Origin: Rapana venosa | Taxonomy: Eukaryota; Mollusca; Gastropoda; Neogastropoda; Muricidae | Length of the DNA stretch: 64,000 bases | Direction of reading: 5' to 3' | Assembly: GCA_028751875.1 (NCBI GenBank) | Contig: CM054138.1 | Location: 36,410,773-36,474,772 of the forward strand | Part shown: positions 1 through 11,539 of the stretch, piece by piece | How positions within the stretch are numbered: position 1 is the first letter of the stretch | How the letters are laid out: each line of letters starts with the position of its first letter | Notes under the pieces: model-generated | Seen by the model: only the letters and a program-made list of their open reading frames with translations | What the model was told of the DNA's origin: nothing | Databases searched by the model: none | Made by a program: the position numbers and the translations under genes

Positions 1-404
1 CTGGACATGGCACAGCCCATGAGGAGATCAACAGGATGAAATAAACTACATCGTTGTGGTCAAACGTCATTTCCAATCAAGTGTCAATATTGCCAAGGCC
101 AGGAGTGGATGTAGAAAGGGACCATGAGTTTGCGATGATAACGTTTAGAATCAGTCTTAAGAGGATTAAGGAGCAAGGCAATGTAAGAATCAAATTCAGT
201 CATGAGAAACTCAAGGACCCAAACATAGCAAAAAACTTCAAAGCAATGATAGGAGGAAAATTAGCCCCACTCCTTGTTTTAGACAACCAGGACACCAAGT
301 AGATCCTTGATCAACAACTTCAACACTGCTGTGACTGAAATGGCCAACAGCATACTTGGCAAACACCAACCAAAAAAGAAGCCATGAGTTACAGAAGACA
401 TACT
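1..404 (+). pseudogene. Element L (RTE/L2-like LINE): endonuclease-RT linker fragment
   Basis: The reading frames contain the stretch FSHEKLKDPNIAKNF, followed after frameshifts by a KKKPWVTEDIL-like stretch. This is the conserved region between the endonuclease and reverse transcriptase of a common RTE/L2-like LINE group in invertebrates. The fragment is cut by a SINE-A insertion after base 404 and resumes at 774, where the frame reads on into a DRELK-like segment. The clade is not resolved. Frameshifts reflect both decay and poor consensus. Confidence 0.6.
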
Positions 405-764
405 TTCCCGGTGGGGATGCCGGGGGGCCTGTCAGTGTAAATAGCATCCCCACTTTCTGGTCCCCAGCCATTTCTTAAATTTCTCATGGCAATTTTGTGT
501 TAGGAATTCATGCTTTTCTATCCCTCTCTTTGTTTCTGTCTTGTTCCTTTTGTTCTTGTTACTTCCTTCTCGTCTATTTTCTGCCTTCTTGGTCCATTCC
601 TCTGCCTTTTTTCCAGAAAGACTTAAAAGATAACAATTCTATCCCATGCCGAAGTTGGATGTGCTGGGCCTGACTTGACAGGCGCTTAACAGCAGCACAA
701 CGCATTTCCCCTCATATGACAGACAACAATAGTTCCTGTCTGAGCGATCGACGAGGAAGAAGAA
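405..764 (+). mobile_element. SINE-A copy inserted in element L
   Basis: This short retroposon opens with GTGGGGATGC, which pairs with GCATCCCCAC about 25 bases later (10-bp stem). A pyrimidine-rich middle and a TGACTTGACA-type inverted repeat follow, and it ends GAGGAAGAAGAAA. The flanks AGACATACT (396-404) and AGGCATACT (765-773) are a target-site duplication with one mismatch. Removing the element rejoins the element L reading frame. I see no tRNA-like A or B box. The same family recurs seven more times in the window. Confidence 0.8.
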
Positions 765-773
765 AGGCATACT

Positions 774-1739
774 CAAGCTGTGCAACATTGACAGAGAACT
801 GAAGCAAGAGAAGAATAAGCCTGAAGGTGCAAAACTATACAGAGAAGCCAGTCAACAAGTTTTGTTTTTAAAAGGCATGAGAAAAGCAAAGGAGGCATGA
901 ATTGAAGAACATGCAAAGGTATCGAAGAAAACCTGCAGAAAAAATAACAGCAAGAACGTTCCTCTACCGACCAGATTGCGACCCTCAGAATCATGGTGGA
1001 ACAGTCCATATAATGGCAGTCACCTCTCTACGCCTGCTTCATCGATTTTGAGAAGGCTTTTGACAGCGTGGACAGACAAGCAATCTGGAACATCCTTCTC
1101 CACTATGGTGTGCCATCAGGGTTTGTCCAACATCATAAGACAACTTTACGAAGGATTCTCCTGCAAGGTCATCCACGGTGGAAGACTCTCCGACAGCTTC
1201 GGGATCTCTTCCCGCGTCAGACAGGGCTGCTTGTCCACTCCTCTTCCTTGTGGTGCTGGACTGGGTGACAAGGACGGCCTACGCAAGTTCCGGGAAAGGT
1301 ATCCAATGGACCCTCATGACAAAGCTGGAAGATCTCGATTTTGCCGATGACCTGGCTCTGCTATCCCATCGCCTGCAGCACATCCAAGACAAAGTCACTG
1401 CCCTAGATACCTCAGCTAGACGTGTTGGCCTCAGGATCAGTCAAGAGAAGACCAAGCTACTGCGTACCAACAACCAGCAAGAGGCTCCTGTCACCATCTC
1501 TGGGAAAGCAGTAGAGGATGTCAGTGATTTGTGTACCTGGCAGTAAAATCAGCCAGACAGGAGGCACAGACGAAGACATCAAGGCAAGAATAAAGAAAGC
1601 ACACCAAGCATTTGCCATCTTGAAACCCGTATGGAGAACAAATGCGATCTCCACAACCACCAAGCTCAGGATCTTCAACTCCAACGTGAAGTCTGTGCTT
1701 CTCTACGGGTCAGAAACTTGGCGGGTCATCAATACCAGC
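774..1739 (+). pseudogene. Element L: reverse transcriptase fragment
   Basis: This continues element L after the SINE-A insertion. Frames show a KPEGAKLYREASQQV stretch, FIDFEKAFDSVD near 1037 (RT motif A), a QGC(L)L(S)PL stretch near 1220 and DFADDLALL near 1334-1361 (the catalytic YxDD-type box). RT thumb motifs end in LLYGSETWR. The frame then stops at the insertion point of an I-clade LINE (TSD 1728-1739) and resumes at 5768. Several frameshifts and stops make it non-functional as written. Confidence 0.8.
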
Positions 1740-4700
1740 CCCCCGTGAGGTTCCCGGGGTATGCTTGCAAAGCGAACATTGCAAGAATAGGGCCTCTGCC
1801 ATCCAACCAGGCATGTCGTAAAAGGCGACTAAGGTGGACAAGGGAGCTGAAGTCAGAGGTGATGGGCCTAGCGGCGCTCCCGAGACAACCACATCACCAT
1901 GCAACAAACGCCATAATGACACTTCGAGATCAGATTAAAGGGAAAGGTGCTCGCCCTGTGAGGATCCGCCAGGCAGGTGCAGTGCCGGGCTCCGCGCCTC
2001 AACGGAGTCTACCCCAAACGATGGAGGTCCCCCCTTTATCGTCCTGTGGAGCTTTGGGGACGGGGGAGGACTTTCGACTGGCCGCAAGCCAAGCAAGACC
2101 AAGGAGACCCCTACCATCAACATCAGCAGTGGAACGCTGAAGGGTCAGCAACAAGACAACAGAGCTCCAACACTTCCTACACGCTAACAACATCCACGTG
2201 TGTTGTATGCAAGAGACACACCTGCAAGAGGGGAAGCCACTAAAGATCCGCGGCTAAACAGGTGTTTCGCAGTGATCGACAGGGTAGAAGAAAAGGTGAG
2301 TACTGACACTAGTGGGAACAACCTGAACGCTAGTGAAAAAAGACGTACATGGAGGAAGCAGAGTACCAGACAGTGAAGATCACCACCAAGGACAGTAGCT
2401 TCACTGTCGTCAAAATACAAATGCCCGATGATAAGAATCTAGCCCTAGATACCATCCAGGTCCCAGAAAAACAGCTTCCTCATCACTGGCGACTTCAAAA
2501 AGCAGGTCCCAGAGTTGGGATACAACCACCTTGACAAGCGAGGAGAAGAAGTAGAGGCTGGCAGGAGAACACCGCCTAATCCTCGTCAACGACCCACCGA
2601 CCCTCCTACCTTCTACTCGCGCCGCTGGAAGACCACCACCACCCCCGGGCCTGGCTCTCTGCACTGATGACATCCACCAAGGATCAGGAGAACATCCAAG
2701 ATCAGCTCGGGGAAGTGACCACCGCCCCGTCAACCTCACAATCAGTGGAGAAGCAGAAACAGGGCACAGACCTCAAACCCAAAATGGAACTTTAAGAAGG
2801 CCAAATGGGGGCTCTGCCATCAGGACAAATGAACTGACTAAAACATTCAAGTAGAGGGACGAACCCTCAACAACGTAGTGAGGAAAATTTAAACCAAAAC
2901 ATCCTTCATGCAGCCAGGGAATGCATACCAAGGGGAGCAAGAAAAGACTACACCCCATACTGGACGGACCAGCTTCAACAGGCACACGATGCAGTCACCC
3001 GAAGCAAGAAAAAGAAATAGAGAAAAACCCGAATCAGGAGACCCCCATCAGACTCCAAGAGAGCACGGCAAAATACCTGAGAACTAAACTAGAAAACAAG
3101 AGAAAGGAGCGGAGAGAGAAAACAAACAAGCCTCAACATGGAAAAAGACACAACAAAGCTCTGGAGACTAAAAACAGGCCCTGAACAATGAAGGTACAGA
3201 GGGCAGAAGATCACACTAGAAGGAAGACGGGAGAACTCTGACGGGAAAGAGGGCAGCCAATCACCCTTTTCCAAGAAGTACGCCAAAGAAAGCAATAACA
3301 ACATCCCACAAACCTACAGAAAGAAGTGAGAAAGGAAGAAAAAAGACAGGAGAAAGAACTGTGAACAGGTCATGAGGCAATGGAACACAAGATCACCATG
3401 CCAGAACTCCTAAAAACCATCAAGAAACTGAAGAAGAGAAGTCACCAGGACCTGACAACATCACCAACGAGATGATACAACACCAAGGCACACTGCTCTC
3501 CAGAAGCTCTTTGGGCATCTTCAACTTGAGCTGGAACAGTGGTCAGGTCCCCAATGTTGGAAAGAGGGCCTCATGATCCCAGTACTGAAGAAGGGCAAGA
3601 ACAAGACCAAGGCCATCAGCTATCGCCCAATCAGCCTCCACGAGTTGCCTCTGAAGACCATGGAGCGCATCGTCAACCTGCCCTGCAACTCTACCCTGGG
3701 GACTGAAAGCATCCTAGTCACTGAACAAGCCGGATCCGTCAGTACAAAAGACTGAAAATCAAACAACTCATCTTACTCAAGTTAAAAGAGGATGCTTTTC
3801 AGGCCAAGAAAATGACCCTGGCAATCTTCATAGATCTACAGAAGGCCTTCGACAAGGTCTGGGAAAAATGGACTCCTTGTGAAGCTCCTACGCATGGCAA
3901 TTACCGGCAATATGTACCCAGTGGACAAAATCCTACCTTTACAACCGACGAGCCAAAAGTGATTTGGGGGACTGCCGCTGTGGCCGGAAGGTACTCCTTG
4001 CGGCAAGGAGTACCTCAGGGAGGAGTTCTCTCACCAACCCTGTTCGTGCTCTTCATTAACGATATTGTGTCAGAGCTTCCCCAAAGGGAGTCCACGCAGC
4101 GCTTTATGCAGACGACCTGGTGCTTTTGGTGCACGGAGGATTTCGCTTCAACAGCCCAAAATACCGCATGCAGAGGCCTGGTAAAGTTTCCGCATGGGCT
4201 GACAAGTGGTGTGTTTTCCATTAACCGGGGACAAGACCAAGGCACCCTCTTTTCGCTCTCACCAAAAGCAAGCCTGGGACGCCTCACCCTTGGCAACACG
4301 ACCCTCAGATGGAAGAACAACAGACATACCTTGGGGTCACATATGACAAAAACTGACCTGGAAACAAAAACATCACCCAGCAGAAGGAAAAGCAAGGCGT
4401 AAGTCAACATCATGCGCAAATTGCAGGGACACGTGGGGAGCCCTGAACAAATCCTGAAATCAGTCTACCAGGGGACTTTTACGACCCCATCTTGAGTACG
4501 GATCAAACTCTTGGATGACAGCTGCCAAGACACATCGGACACCCTGGACAAGGTACAGAACCAAGCCTTGAGAATCATCACAGGCCCCGATTTAAATCCC
4601 CCCCCATAGAGAAGATGGAGCAGGTGACTGCAAAGCTCCTCTCATCACCAGAAGGAAACAGAAACTTGCAACGGCTACCAAGTACCATGCACCAAAGACC

Positions 4701-5767
4701 ATTTCCCAAAGAGCACAAGACTGGAGAAGCTGTCCTCTGGAAACTAAACCCCTCCAGTTTTTTCAGTCGAAGCTCGTGCACTGCAGAGAGAGCACCAAGA
4801 CAAACTGCCAGCAGTACAGCCATCACCTTCCCCTTGATGATCCTCCCTGGCAAAGAAAGGACAGGAAAAGTGACAGTCAGAATGACAGTTCCAGGAATCA
4901 CGAAGAAAACTGAACAGAGCGCAATGTCAAAAGAACTCTGATAGCAGCCATGATAGAAATCAATACCCTCACGAGGCATGCTCCACGTCTACACAGACGG
5001 CTCTGCAACGATGCCACCAGATGTGGAGGGGCTGGGGCCTACATCTGGTATCCAGCAGAGAAAGGCAGACTCGGTCAATAGAACCGGCGTCTACTGCACC
5101 AACTACAGGCCGAAGTGGAAGCGATCATCCTTGCAGCAAACACCATCCGCAGCAGAGTGGATCACAACACCCAGGCGTTTTTCTTGACCGACGCTCTGTC
5201 TGTGCTGCAAGCCTTCAACAGCGGCCCGCTTCCACAACTAGAGATGGCACTACAATAACATCCAGGGGTCTTCGCACCGTGCTGCAGTGGATCCCCTCAC
5301 ACTGTGGCATCGAGGGGGAATGAGCAAGCTGACAGAATGGCCAAGATAAAGGGGCCCGAGATGAACAGCCCGAAAACCCTGTCTGCCTTGCAGAGAGCAA
5401 GACCATCATTAAGGCTCTCTACAGGAAAACGCCACCACCCAGACAGCTACCACAGCCCCACCAGACAAGACCAGGTGACCATCTTCCGATTAAGAACAGG
5501 CCCAAATGCAGGGTTTAACCAACATCTGCACGGAAGATGAAAGTGGTACCCCCCCCCATGTGCTCATTGTGGGGAAGCTGAGCAAGACACTCGCCACATC
5601 CTGCAGGACTGCAGGGCCTTCAGGCAGCTGAGAGAGGAAATGTGGCCGAACCCATTACCCCTAGAAGAAAAACTGTACGGGCCGGTGGATGCCCTACAGA
5701 CGACTGCTACATTCCTTAGGCGAACTGGTCTCTTGGTGTAAAACAATAAGGCATCGAAAAGAAGAAG
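1740..5767 (+). mobile_element. I-clade LINE, nearly full length, nested in element L
   Basis: The element is bounded by an exact 12-bp target-site duplication, ATCAATACCAGC, at 1728-1739 and 5768-5779, lying inside the RT C-terminal part of element L. It is about 4.0 kb. The 5' end is CCCCCGTGAGG, followed by about 380 bp of leader. One ORF2 with EN, RT, RNase H and a CCHC-like motif follows. The 3' end is GCATCGAAAAGAAGAAG with no long poly-A. RNase H plus a short-repeat tail fits the I superfamily (I, Ingi, Nimb or Outcast group, not resolved). The same insertion is present in the right copy. Confidence 0.85.
2120..5740 (+). pseudogene. ORF2 of the I-clade LINE (EN-RT-RNase H-CCHC), frameshifted
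   Basis: Apurinic-type endonuclease signs are QWNAEG near 2130, CMQETHLQEG at about 2205-2231 (catalytic Glu), ITGDF near 2485 and SGSDHRPVNL near 2705 (catalytic Asp-His). RT signs are LKKGKNKTKAISYRPISL at 3573, IFIDLQKAFDKVW near 3824, RQGVPQGGVLSPTLF near 4000 and ALYADDLVLL at about 4099-4128. RNase H starts at YTDGSA (4990), with an AEVEAI Glu and WIPSHCGIEG/NEQADRMAK near 5289-5345. A CAHCG...H...C motif sits at 5559-5612. It would make the nicking and copying enzyme of the element. Many frameshifts break it in this copy, part of them probably sequencing error. Confidence 0.8.
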
Positions 5768-6169
5768 ATCAATACCAGCTCCTCCAAGATCCAGACCTTC
5801 ATCAACGGATGTCTACGGCAGATCCTTCATCTCAGATGGTTCGACAGAGTGCCAAGTACCGACCTGTGGATGAGGGTGAACCAACAGCCTATTGATGTCC
5901 AAGTAAAGGGGGCGAAAAGTGGCGTTTGGGTCGGCCACACCCTACGGAAGGAGCTTGCAACATCACCAGACAAGCGCTCGAGTGGAACCCCCAGGGAAAA
6001 GGAAGAGGGCCCCCAAACCCGACCTGGAAGAAGCCTGCATTGTGAGCTGAGAGACTCCAGCCTGACATGGGAAGAGGCCAAGACCCTTGCCAGAGGACAG
6101 GAGAAGGTGGAGGATGCTGTTGGGCCCTATGCTCCGCTAGGAGCTATAAGGGACTAAGAAGAAGAATGT
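5768..6169 (+). pseudogene. Element L: C-terminal end and 3' tail
   Basis: This resumes element L after the I-clade insertion. It encodes a QTFINGCLRQILHLRWFDR-like stretch, then VGHTLRKE, a partly lost GKRKRGRPKQTW-like basic stretch and LRDSSLTWEEAKTLA, the usual C-terminus of RTE/L2-like ORF2 proteins. The reading frame runs into a GCTCC-GCTA-GGAGC hairpin and then an AAGAAGAAG tail, which marks the 3' end. The clean counterpart is at 45551-45955. Confidence 0.8.
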
Positions 6170-6174
6170 GATTG

Positions 6175-7310
6175 TTTATACTATTCTAGTGAAATCTGCC
6201 AAAAATGTCAGTCAGGGTTTAAGATTATGAAAAGCTAGTTAATTTTTCCTATTGTGCAAAGTACAGCATATTATTTATCACACCCGGTGTGACAGTTAAA
6301 ATTAACAAGATAAAATATTAAATGTAGTTTCTGTATATTTACCTCAAGGTCCAAAAATGACAACACTGACTGGTTAAAAAACACAGGGCTTCACAAAACG
6401 TAATGGGTCATTCTGGAGATTTCAATTCTCATGCTCCTTTTTTTTGGGGTTCTGGGTGTTCTACCATCACCAGCAATTTTTTGTAGAAAACATTGTAGAA
6501 TTCAAAGCTTTGCTTATTAAATGATGGTAGAGTAACCAGAATCCCTGATATTTCCTACTCATAAACCCAGTGCCATTGATTTAGCTTTGATATCTCCAGG
6601 GTTAGCAATTGATTGCACCTGGAATGTTGAAGAAGATTGTCTCGGAAGTGATCATTTTCCTATTACATTGTCATTTGAGGACCCTGCCACATCAGATCTA
6701 CCACATATAGAAGATAAAATGGAAAGCAATCAGGCAATAGATGGTGGACTAAATCATGTGAAGAAGCAGTAAACTATAAAAAGGAACAGGGACAAAAACA
6801 TGGTTAAAGATCAATCGGAGAAGAACTTTAACCTATGAAAGTGCTAAATGTCATTTTAAAAAAAGCAATTGCTAGGCGAAAAACAAATATGGACAGATCC
6901 TGTACAAATGAAGTACAGAATCCAAGGACTTTACAAAAGTTTGGAAGAAAGTTCTGAAATGAAGGGAAGGAATTTCAACTCCATCATATTCAATCAAGTT
7001 TAAAAATAATAGATTCCAAGTACAGTTGAAAAAGCAGAAAGCCTTTGTCACAATGTTTTAAAAAATAGTTAATCCTTAACGCTTCAGTCGGACTTCAAAA
7101 GTAATGACTCATCAGAAAAGCTAAACAAATCAAAAATCCATCATCATATAATGCTGTATTTGAATGCTCCTTTCAATATGACGAATTTATTGAAACGTTA
7201 GATTCGTTTTCACATAACAAGACAGCAGTTGGTCCGATGGTATATCTTATCAAATGTTGACCCATATGCCTTTAAACGCACACACAATCAGAACAACACT
7301 TAGAAGGATG
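6175..7310 (+). pseudogene. Jockey-like LINE J1: endonuclease and start of RT (left copy)
   Basis: This is the noisy version of 45965-47094. The frame containing DCLGSDHFPITLSFEDP (near 6641) is the endonuclease C-terminal box, with the SDH catalytic pair. Further down, the clean copy reads NKTAVGPDGISYQML, the RT entry motif. Homopolymer expansions are visible, for example a run of eight T near 6437 against five T in the right copy. The element is interrupted after about 7310 and its C-terminal part resumes near 9165. Confidence 0.65.
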
Positions 7311-8156
7311 CTGTTGAAATTAGGACAGATATTTTTGGGGGGAAAGTCTCAGGGAGGAAATAAAAGTGTTTTTAGGCTGGATTTAAGGGTATCAAGTGAA
7401 GGCTTTTGGCGAGTGAAAGGGAGGTCCCTTCCAGGTGGATGGACCAGAAACAGAGAAGGAGCGACGGCCAACAGTGGTTTGTTTGAATCTGGTGTTCGAA
7501 AGCACAAAGTTCTTCGGCTGAACAAAGGAATGGGATGGAGTGTACAGGTGAAGACAGTTACAGAGATAAGAGGTGCAGATTTGTGGAAACATTTGAAACA
7601 GAAGGTATTGAAACTTGTCTCTGTAGACAGGCAGCCAGTAAAGAGAAAGAAGAAGAGTGATGTGTTTAGATTTTCTTTCTTAGGACCCGTCGAGCTGCAA
7701 AAGTTTTTTATACGTTTTAAGAGAGTGGTTGGATGATGCTGGTAGGCCAGCCAAAAGAGAATTATAGTAGTCTTAAACGTGAAAGAATGAGAGAAGTGAC
7801 AAGCTTGGAAGTTGCATCAGTGGACAGATACTTGCGAATCCCGCTTATGCACCGTAATTGATAGTAGCAAGACTGGCAGGTCTGGGTGATTAATTTTCTC
7901 ATTCACAGAGTTGGACAAAGGAATTGACGTATTGTCGATTTCTTTTGAAGTTTGTGTGATGGAGGAAAGTTTATGTTCGGTCCATATGAGCATGGCTTCG
8001 GTTTTATCGGCATTAAGTTGTAACTTGTTCTGAGTCTTCCAGTTTTGAATGTCTGGAAGGCAGTAGGACATTATTTGTCAGGAGGAAGGCCAAGTTTTCA
8101 ACAGTATCACTGCACTGAACTGAGTATTTATCAGCATAGAAATGATATTTTTTACT
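7311..8156 (-). pseudogene. CR1-like LINE 3' half, antisense (left copy)
   Basis: On the minus strand this encodes the CR1/L2 pattern CLPDIQNWKTQNKLQLNADK (RT palm to thumb, near 8040) and, lower down, the RRSFSVSGPSTW C-terminal box (near 7460). The right copy (47095-47960) is cleaner and also keeps FYADDTQ. It lies inside Jockey-like element J1 in the opposite orientation. It is broken by frameshifts. Confidence 0.65.
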
Positions 8157-8728
8157 GAAGAAGGTTCAAGAAACCCCGCAAGAGATGCACAAACAGTAGC
8201 AGCAATGGTGAAGCTCAAGACCATCTGGAAAGACCAAAACATCTCTCTCAGGACCAAGGTCAAGTACTGCATGCATTGGTCAACTCCATATACCTGTATG
8301 CATGCCGGGAAAACCCGGACATTGACTCTGATCTACAAAGAAGGATCCAGGCTTTGGAGATGAGATGCCTCGGAAGACTCCTTGGGATTTTATACACGGG
8401 CCACTTACAACGAAAAAGTTTTGACAAACCATCCCCCAACAAGTAAAACAGTACGAGACCTGCTGACCACAGTCAAAAAAAGGAAGCTAGATGGTTTGGA
8501 CATGTGACAGATCAGATGGGTCTCCAAGACCATACTGCAAGGGAAAAGTGCAGGGGAGAGAAGGCGAGCAGAACGAAAAAGAAATAGGGAGATAACATCA
8601 CTGAATGGACAGGAAGAGCTTCTTCACAAACCCAGGCTCTTGCCCACAACGCCACAAAATGGAGCCAACTGGGGCAATGTTCGCACTGCAGTGCCCCTAC
8701 GATCCTGTAGGGGGTTATAGGAGCATGA
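8157..8728 (+). pseudogene. RTE-like LINE C-terminal fragment 1 (left copy)
   Basis: Frames contain DAQTVAAMVKLKTIWKDQNI and RKLDGLDM/WFGHVT-type sequence followed by a Gly-Arg-rich basic stretch, typical of the ORF2 C-terminus of RTE-like LINEs. It is a degraded version of 47970-48538. A second, different C-terminal fragment of the same general type follows directly. Confidence 0.6.
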
Positions 8729-9155
8729 GATAACAGCAACATTGAAAAAAGAATACAGGCAATCAGAAGAGGCGTTTTTGCAAACTCCTTGGTATAAACA
8801 TACAGAGATCACATCAGTAATGAGGAAGTGAAAACCAGCATTAAAAACGCCATGGACAATATGAAGAGCTCATGACTTCATGAAAAAAACCCGCAAAATA
8901 AAGTGGTAGGGCACGTCACAAACATCTGGACTGGCCAAGACTGTCCTACAGGAAACATGCAAGGAGGGGGACGAAGAGGCAGACAAGAAAACGATGGGGA
9001 AAAACAACATCAGAGAGTGGACTGGCCTTGGGGGGAACTGTTTACTATGGAAAGCAGAGGACCGCAGGAAATGGAAGAAGCTGGGTTTCAAAATCTTCAT
9101 CGTTCCCCATGGTCTACAGGACCACGGGATAGGTGAAGGTGAAGGTGAGAATATT
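8729..9155 (+). pseudogene. RTE-like LINE C-terminal fragment 2 with GGTGAA tail (left copy)
   Basis: This is the noisy counterpart of 48539-48975. It carries RRRGRQ/ENDGEK-type basic sequence and ends in GTGAAGGTGAAGGTGAG, a microsatellite-like 3' tail characteristic of RTE-type insertions. Frameshifts prevent a continuous ORF. Confidence 0.6.
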
Positions 9156-9159
9156 TTTT

Positions 9160-9560
9160 AAAATAAAATCGAAGAAGTAGTGAATAATAAAGTTTTAGGG
9201 GTAACAAAAGATATTAACCTCTCATGGTCAAAACACTTGAAAAAATGTCTGTCAATGTGCCTGAATTATAGCCTCAAAACTGTATAGTTTTAGAAAAAAA
9301 AAAGAATTGTTTAAATTTATATGCTAGAAAACTATTCTTTTCTTGCACATTATACAATCTCATATTGATTATCTGGTATCTACCACTGTTTAGCGTTCGC
9401 AAAAGAGCCATTAATTCATCATTGGTAAAATATCTACTCTAACAAACTTTGACTGTAAACAAGCAAATTTCTTCCCCTCCTAGCCAAATTAAACAAATAT
9501 GTATATATTTTTAATGATTTTTTCCCCAGCCAAAATTTTTATACAATGAAAGTATTCTCA
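9160..9560 (+). pseudogene. Jockey-like LINE J1: RT C-terminal part resumed (left copy)
   Basis: Frames near 9180 read NNKVLGVTKDINLSWSKHL, the post-palm motif of Jockey/CR1 RTs. This fits as the continuation of J1 (6175-7310) after the antisense CR1 and the RTE fragments. The coding signal fades by about 9300, and AT-rich sequence follows. Confidence 0.6.
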
Positions 9561-10296
9561 TGTACATAATGCACCGATGGGAAGGGTCCTCGTTTTTTTT
9601 AGGGAATATATCTCTACTTATAATGATTATTGACACAACACACACACAAGTTTTAAAAATCCTTTCACAACAATTAAACTTTTTAATCTAGTCTCATTAT
9701 TCTGGAGGATGACTATGGAATATAAATTCCAGATTCCTAAAATCTTAATAAAATTTTACAAGATTTAAAACCAGCTTGTTTAATTACTTGATGAATCTTT
9801 CTGATTTGACATCTCTTCTGAAAAAAAAAGTATTGGACCCATCTATTATTACCACTATTTCGTCATTCAGCCTATTTAGCCGCTTCTCGTAGTTGTCCGT
9901 TGTTATCATATTCATATCCTCACCATCATCCTTATCGTCGTAGTTTTTATCATCTTATCATCATCATCCTTATTGTTATTTCAACATGCTTATTTTTCAT
10001 GATTAGAGGGTTGGATGCTCTTGAATTTTTTTAATACATGTATCTCGTATCTTTATTGAGAAACTTTCAGTTGTATGCTTTATGTACTTTACATTTTGGA
10101 TGATTTCCTTTTTTTCTTTTCTTGGGAAAAAGTGTTTGTTTGTTGTTTGGGTTTAGAGGGGGGTTTTTTGCTTTGTTTTGTGTATTTTTCTTGCCCAGAG
10201 CCGGCTGGTGTAAAAAAAATAGCCTAAGTTTGCTTATGCCATAACCCTCTTTAAATAAAATTCATTCAGTTCAATTGAACAATTCAGTTCAAATTT
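9561..10296. other. AT-rich non-coding stretch, possible LINE 3' UTR
   Basis: No coding signal is visible. There are TCATCATCATC-type simple repeats near 9920-9970. An AATAAA lies at about 10253-10258, just before a microsatellite, so this could be the 3' end of element J1. I cannot show an exact end. Confidence 0.35.
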
Positions 10297-10362
10297 TGTG
10301 TGTGTGTGTGTGTGTTTGGTGTGTTTGTGTGTGTGTGTGTGTGTGCGTGTGTGTGTGTGTGT
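10297..10362. repeat. (TG)n microsatellite
   Basis: An interrupted TG dinucleotide run. The allelic array in the right copy (50128-50197) is uninterrupted and longer. Confidence 0.95.
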
Positions 10363-10433
10363 TTCATTATTTTGAAACGATTGGCACTTTGCGTGTGCAC
10401 AGGTGTGTGGGTATTTCTCTCTATGTGCTTCAT

Positions 10434-10752
10434 TATTGGGGACGGGAAGCTTTGTGGGTTTTAAAAATTGAGCTCGCAATTGACGAGCCGTTCGAATCAT
10501 GTTCAAAGGGGATTTTTTCCTGGAGTTAACTCAGTGCAGACTCCACTCACCTAAAAGTCCTTCGGATGAGACTAGGCTAGAAACGAGGCCCCGTGTTCGA
10601 ACGCACGCAGAAAATCTTGCGCACCCATTACATCCGTTCTGCTTGTGTGCCGGTGGGAACAGATGACAGAATATACAAAACAGCATACACACGGGGACTG
10701 GATGTAAAAATGCACATGAGTGCTTATTCCATATCATCGATATAAAAGAATA
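10434..10752 (+). mobile_element. SINE-B (tRNA-derived), left copy
   Basis: The tRNA-like head (GGTTTTAAAAATTGAGCTCGCAA, damaged here) is clean in the right copy, where TGTGGTTAGAACATTG and GGTTCGAATC resemble Pol III A and B boxes. The body has ATCAGTGCAGACTCC- and CGGATGAGACTA-type blocks, and the 3' end is ATCGATATAAAAGAATAA. Fourteen or so full or partial members occur in the window. Confidence 0.75.
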
Positions 10753-11499
10753 ATCAATTTTTTTGAAACAAGTGTTGTGTGGTGTAATGATTATTTTGAA
10801 ACAATCTGGTCTATTGAACGGACCAGTCTCATATAGCCTAGTTAGCTTAAGGTTACCTGTTTACATTCCAGACCAGGGAACCCCTGCCCCTTCTTTTATT
10901 TTTGCCCCGTTTGATGCCCTACTAGGCTAGCGAGTACAATAAATCCCGTTGTCCTGGTCTTTAAACAAAGTGGTTATTTTGTTTGTTTTGGGGTTGTTTT
11001 GGGTGTGTGTGTGTTGTGTGGTTTTGTTCTTAGCCTATTTTCCCAAATGTTCAAGGACGTCACTCCTCTTTGTGGTTGGGTGGCTCGGTCTTCCAGAAAA
11101 TAACAGAGTGGGAGTTAGCAAATTTCTGCTGATTTTCACCGAGTTTTTAAAGTATGAAAAAAACGTACAGTTTTACTTGTTTGGGATCTTTCTACTTGGG
11201 TTATGGTGATCGTTTCAGTGGGGCAAGACTTTTGTTTTAAATCCATAATTATGACAAAGGGATCTCTATAGCAACGTCTTTGCAGCGCCCCCCCCAAATC
11301 ACTTGGAGAAATCTATGGTGCTAAGGATAGTGATATTCTGATGTAGTATGATTACACATGCTGAGTGTGTTGTTAACAGTGTTCTCATATTCGTCAGAAG
11401 ATTTGTTATGTTGGATTTTTATTCCTCAAATTGAGCTCCGCCAATCATCAAGCAAGCACCATACACCCACACATGCCCTCAATCACAGACAGACAGGGC
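10753..11499. other. Non-coding spacer, no gene seen
   Basis: Short frames here are not conserved with the right copy once indels are considered. A TG-rich tract lies near 11003. Nothing else is recognised. Confidence 0.4.
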
Positions 11500-11539
11500 A
11501 CACACAAAACACACACACACACACACACTTGGGGGAGGG

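Noticed and set aside
10275..10529. Val/Cys-rich and Thr/His-rich frames over TG/CA repeats (also near 11450, 24514, 25261, 26286, 50855, 56535, 63687)
   Set aside because: These are translations of microsatellites.
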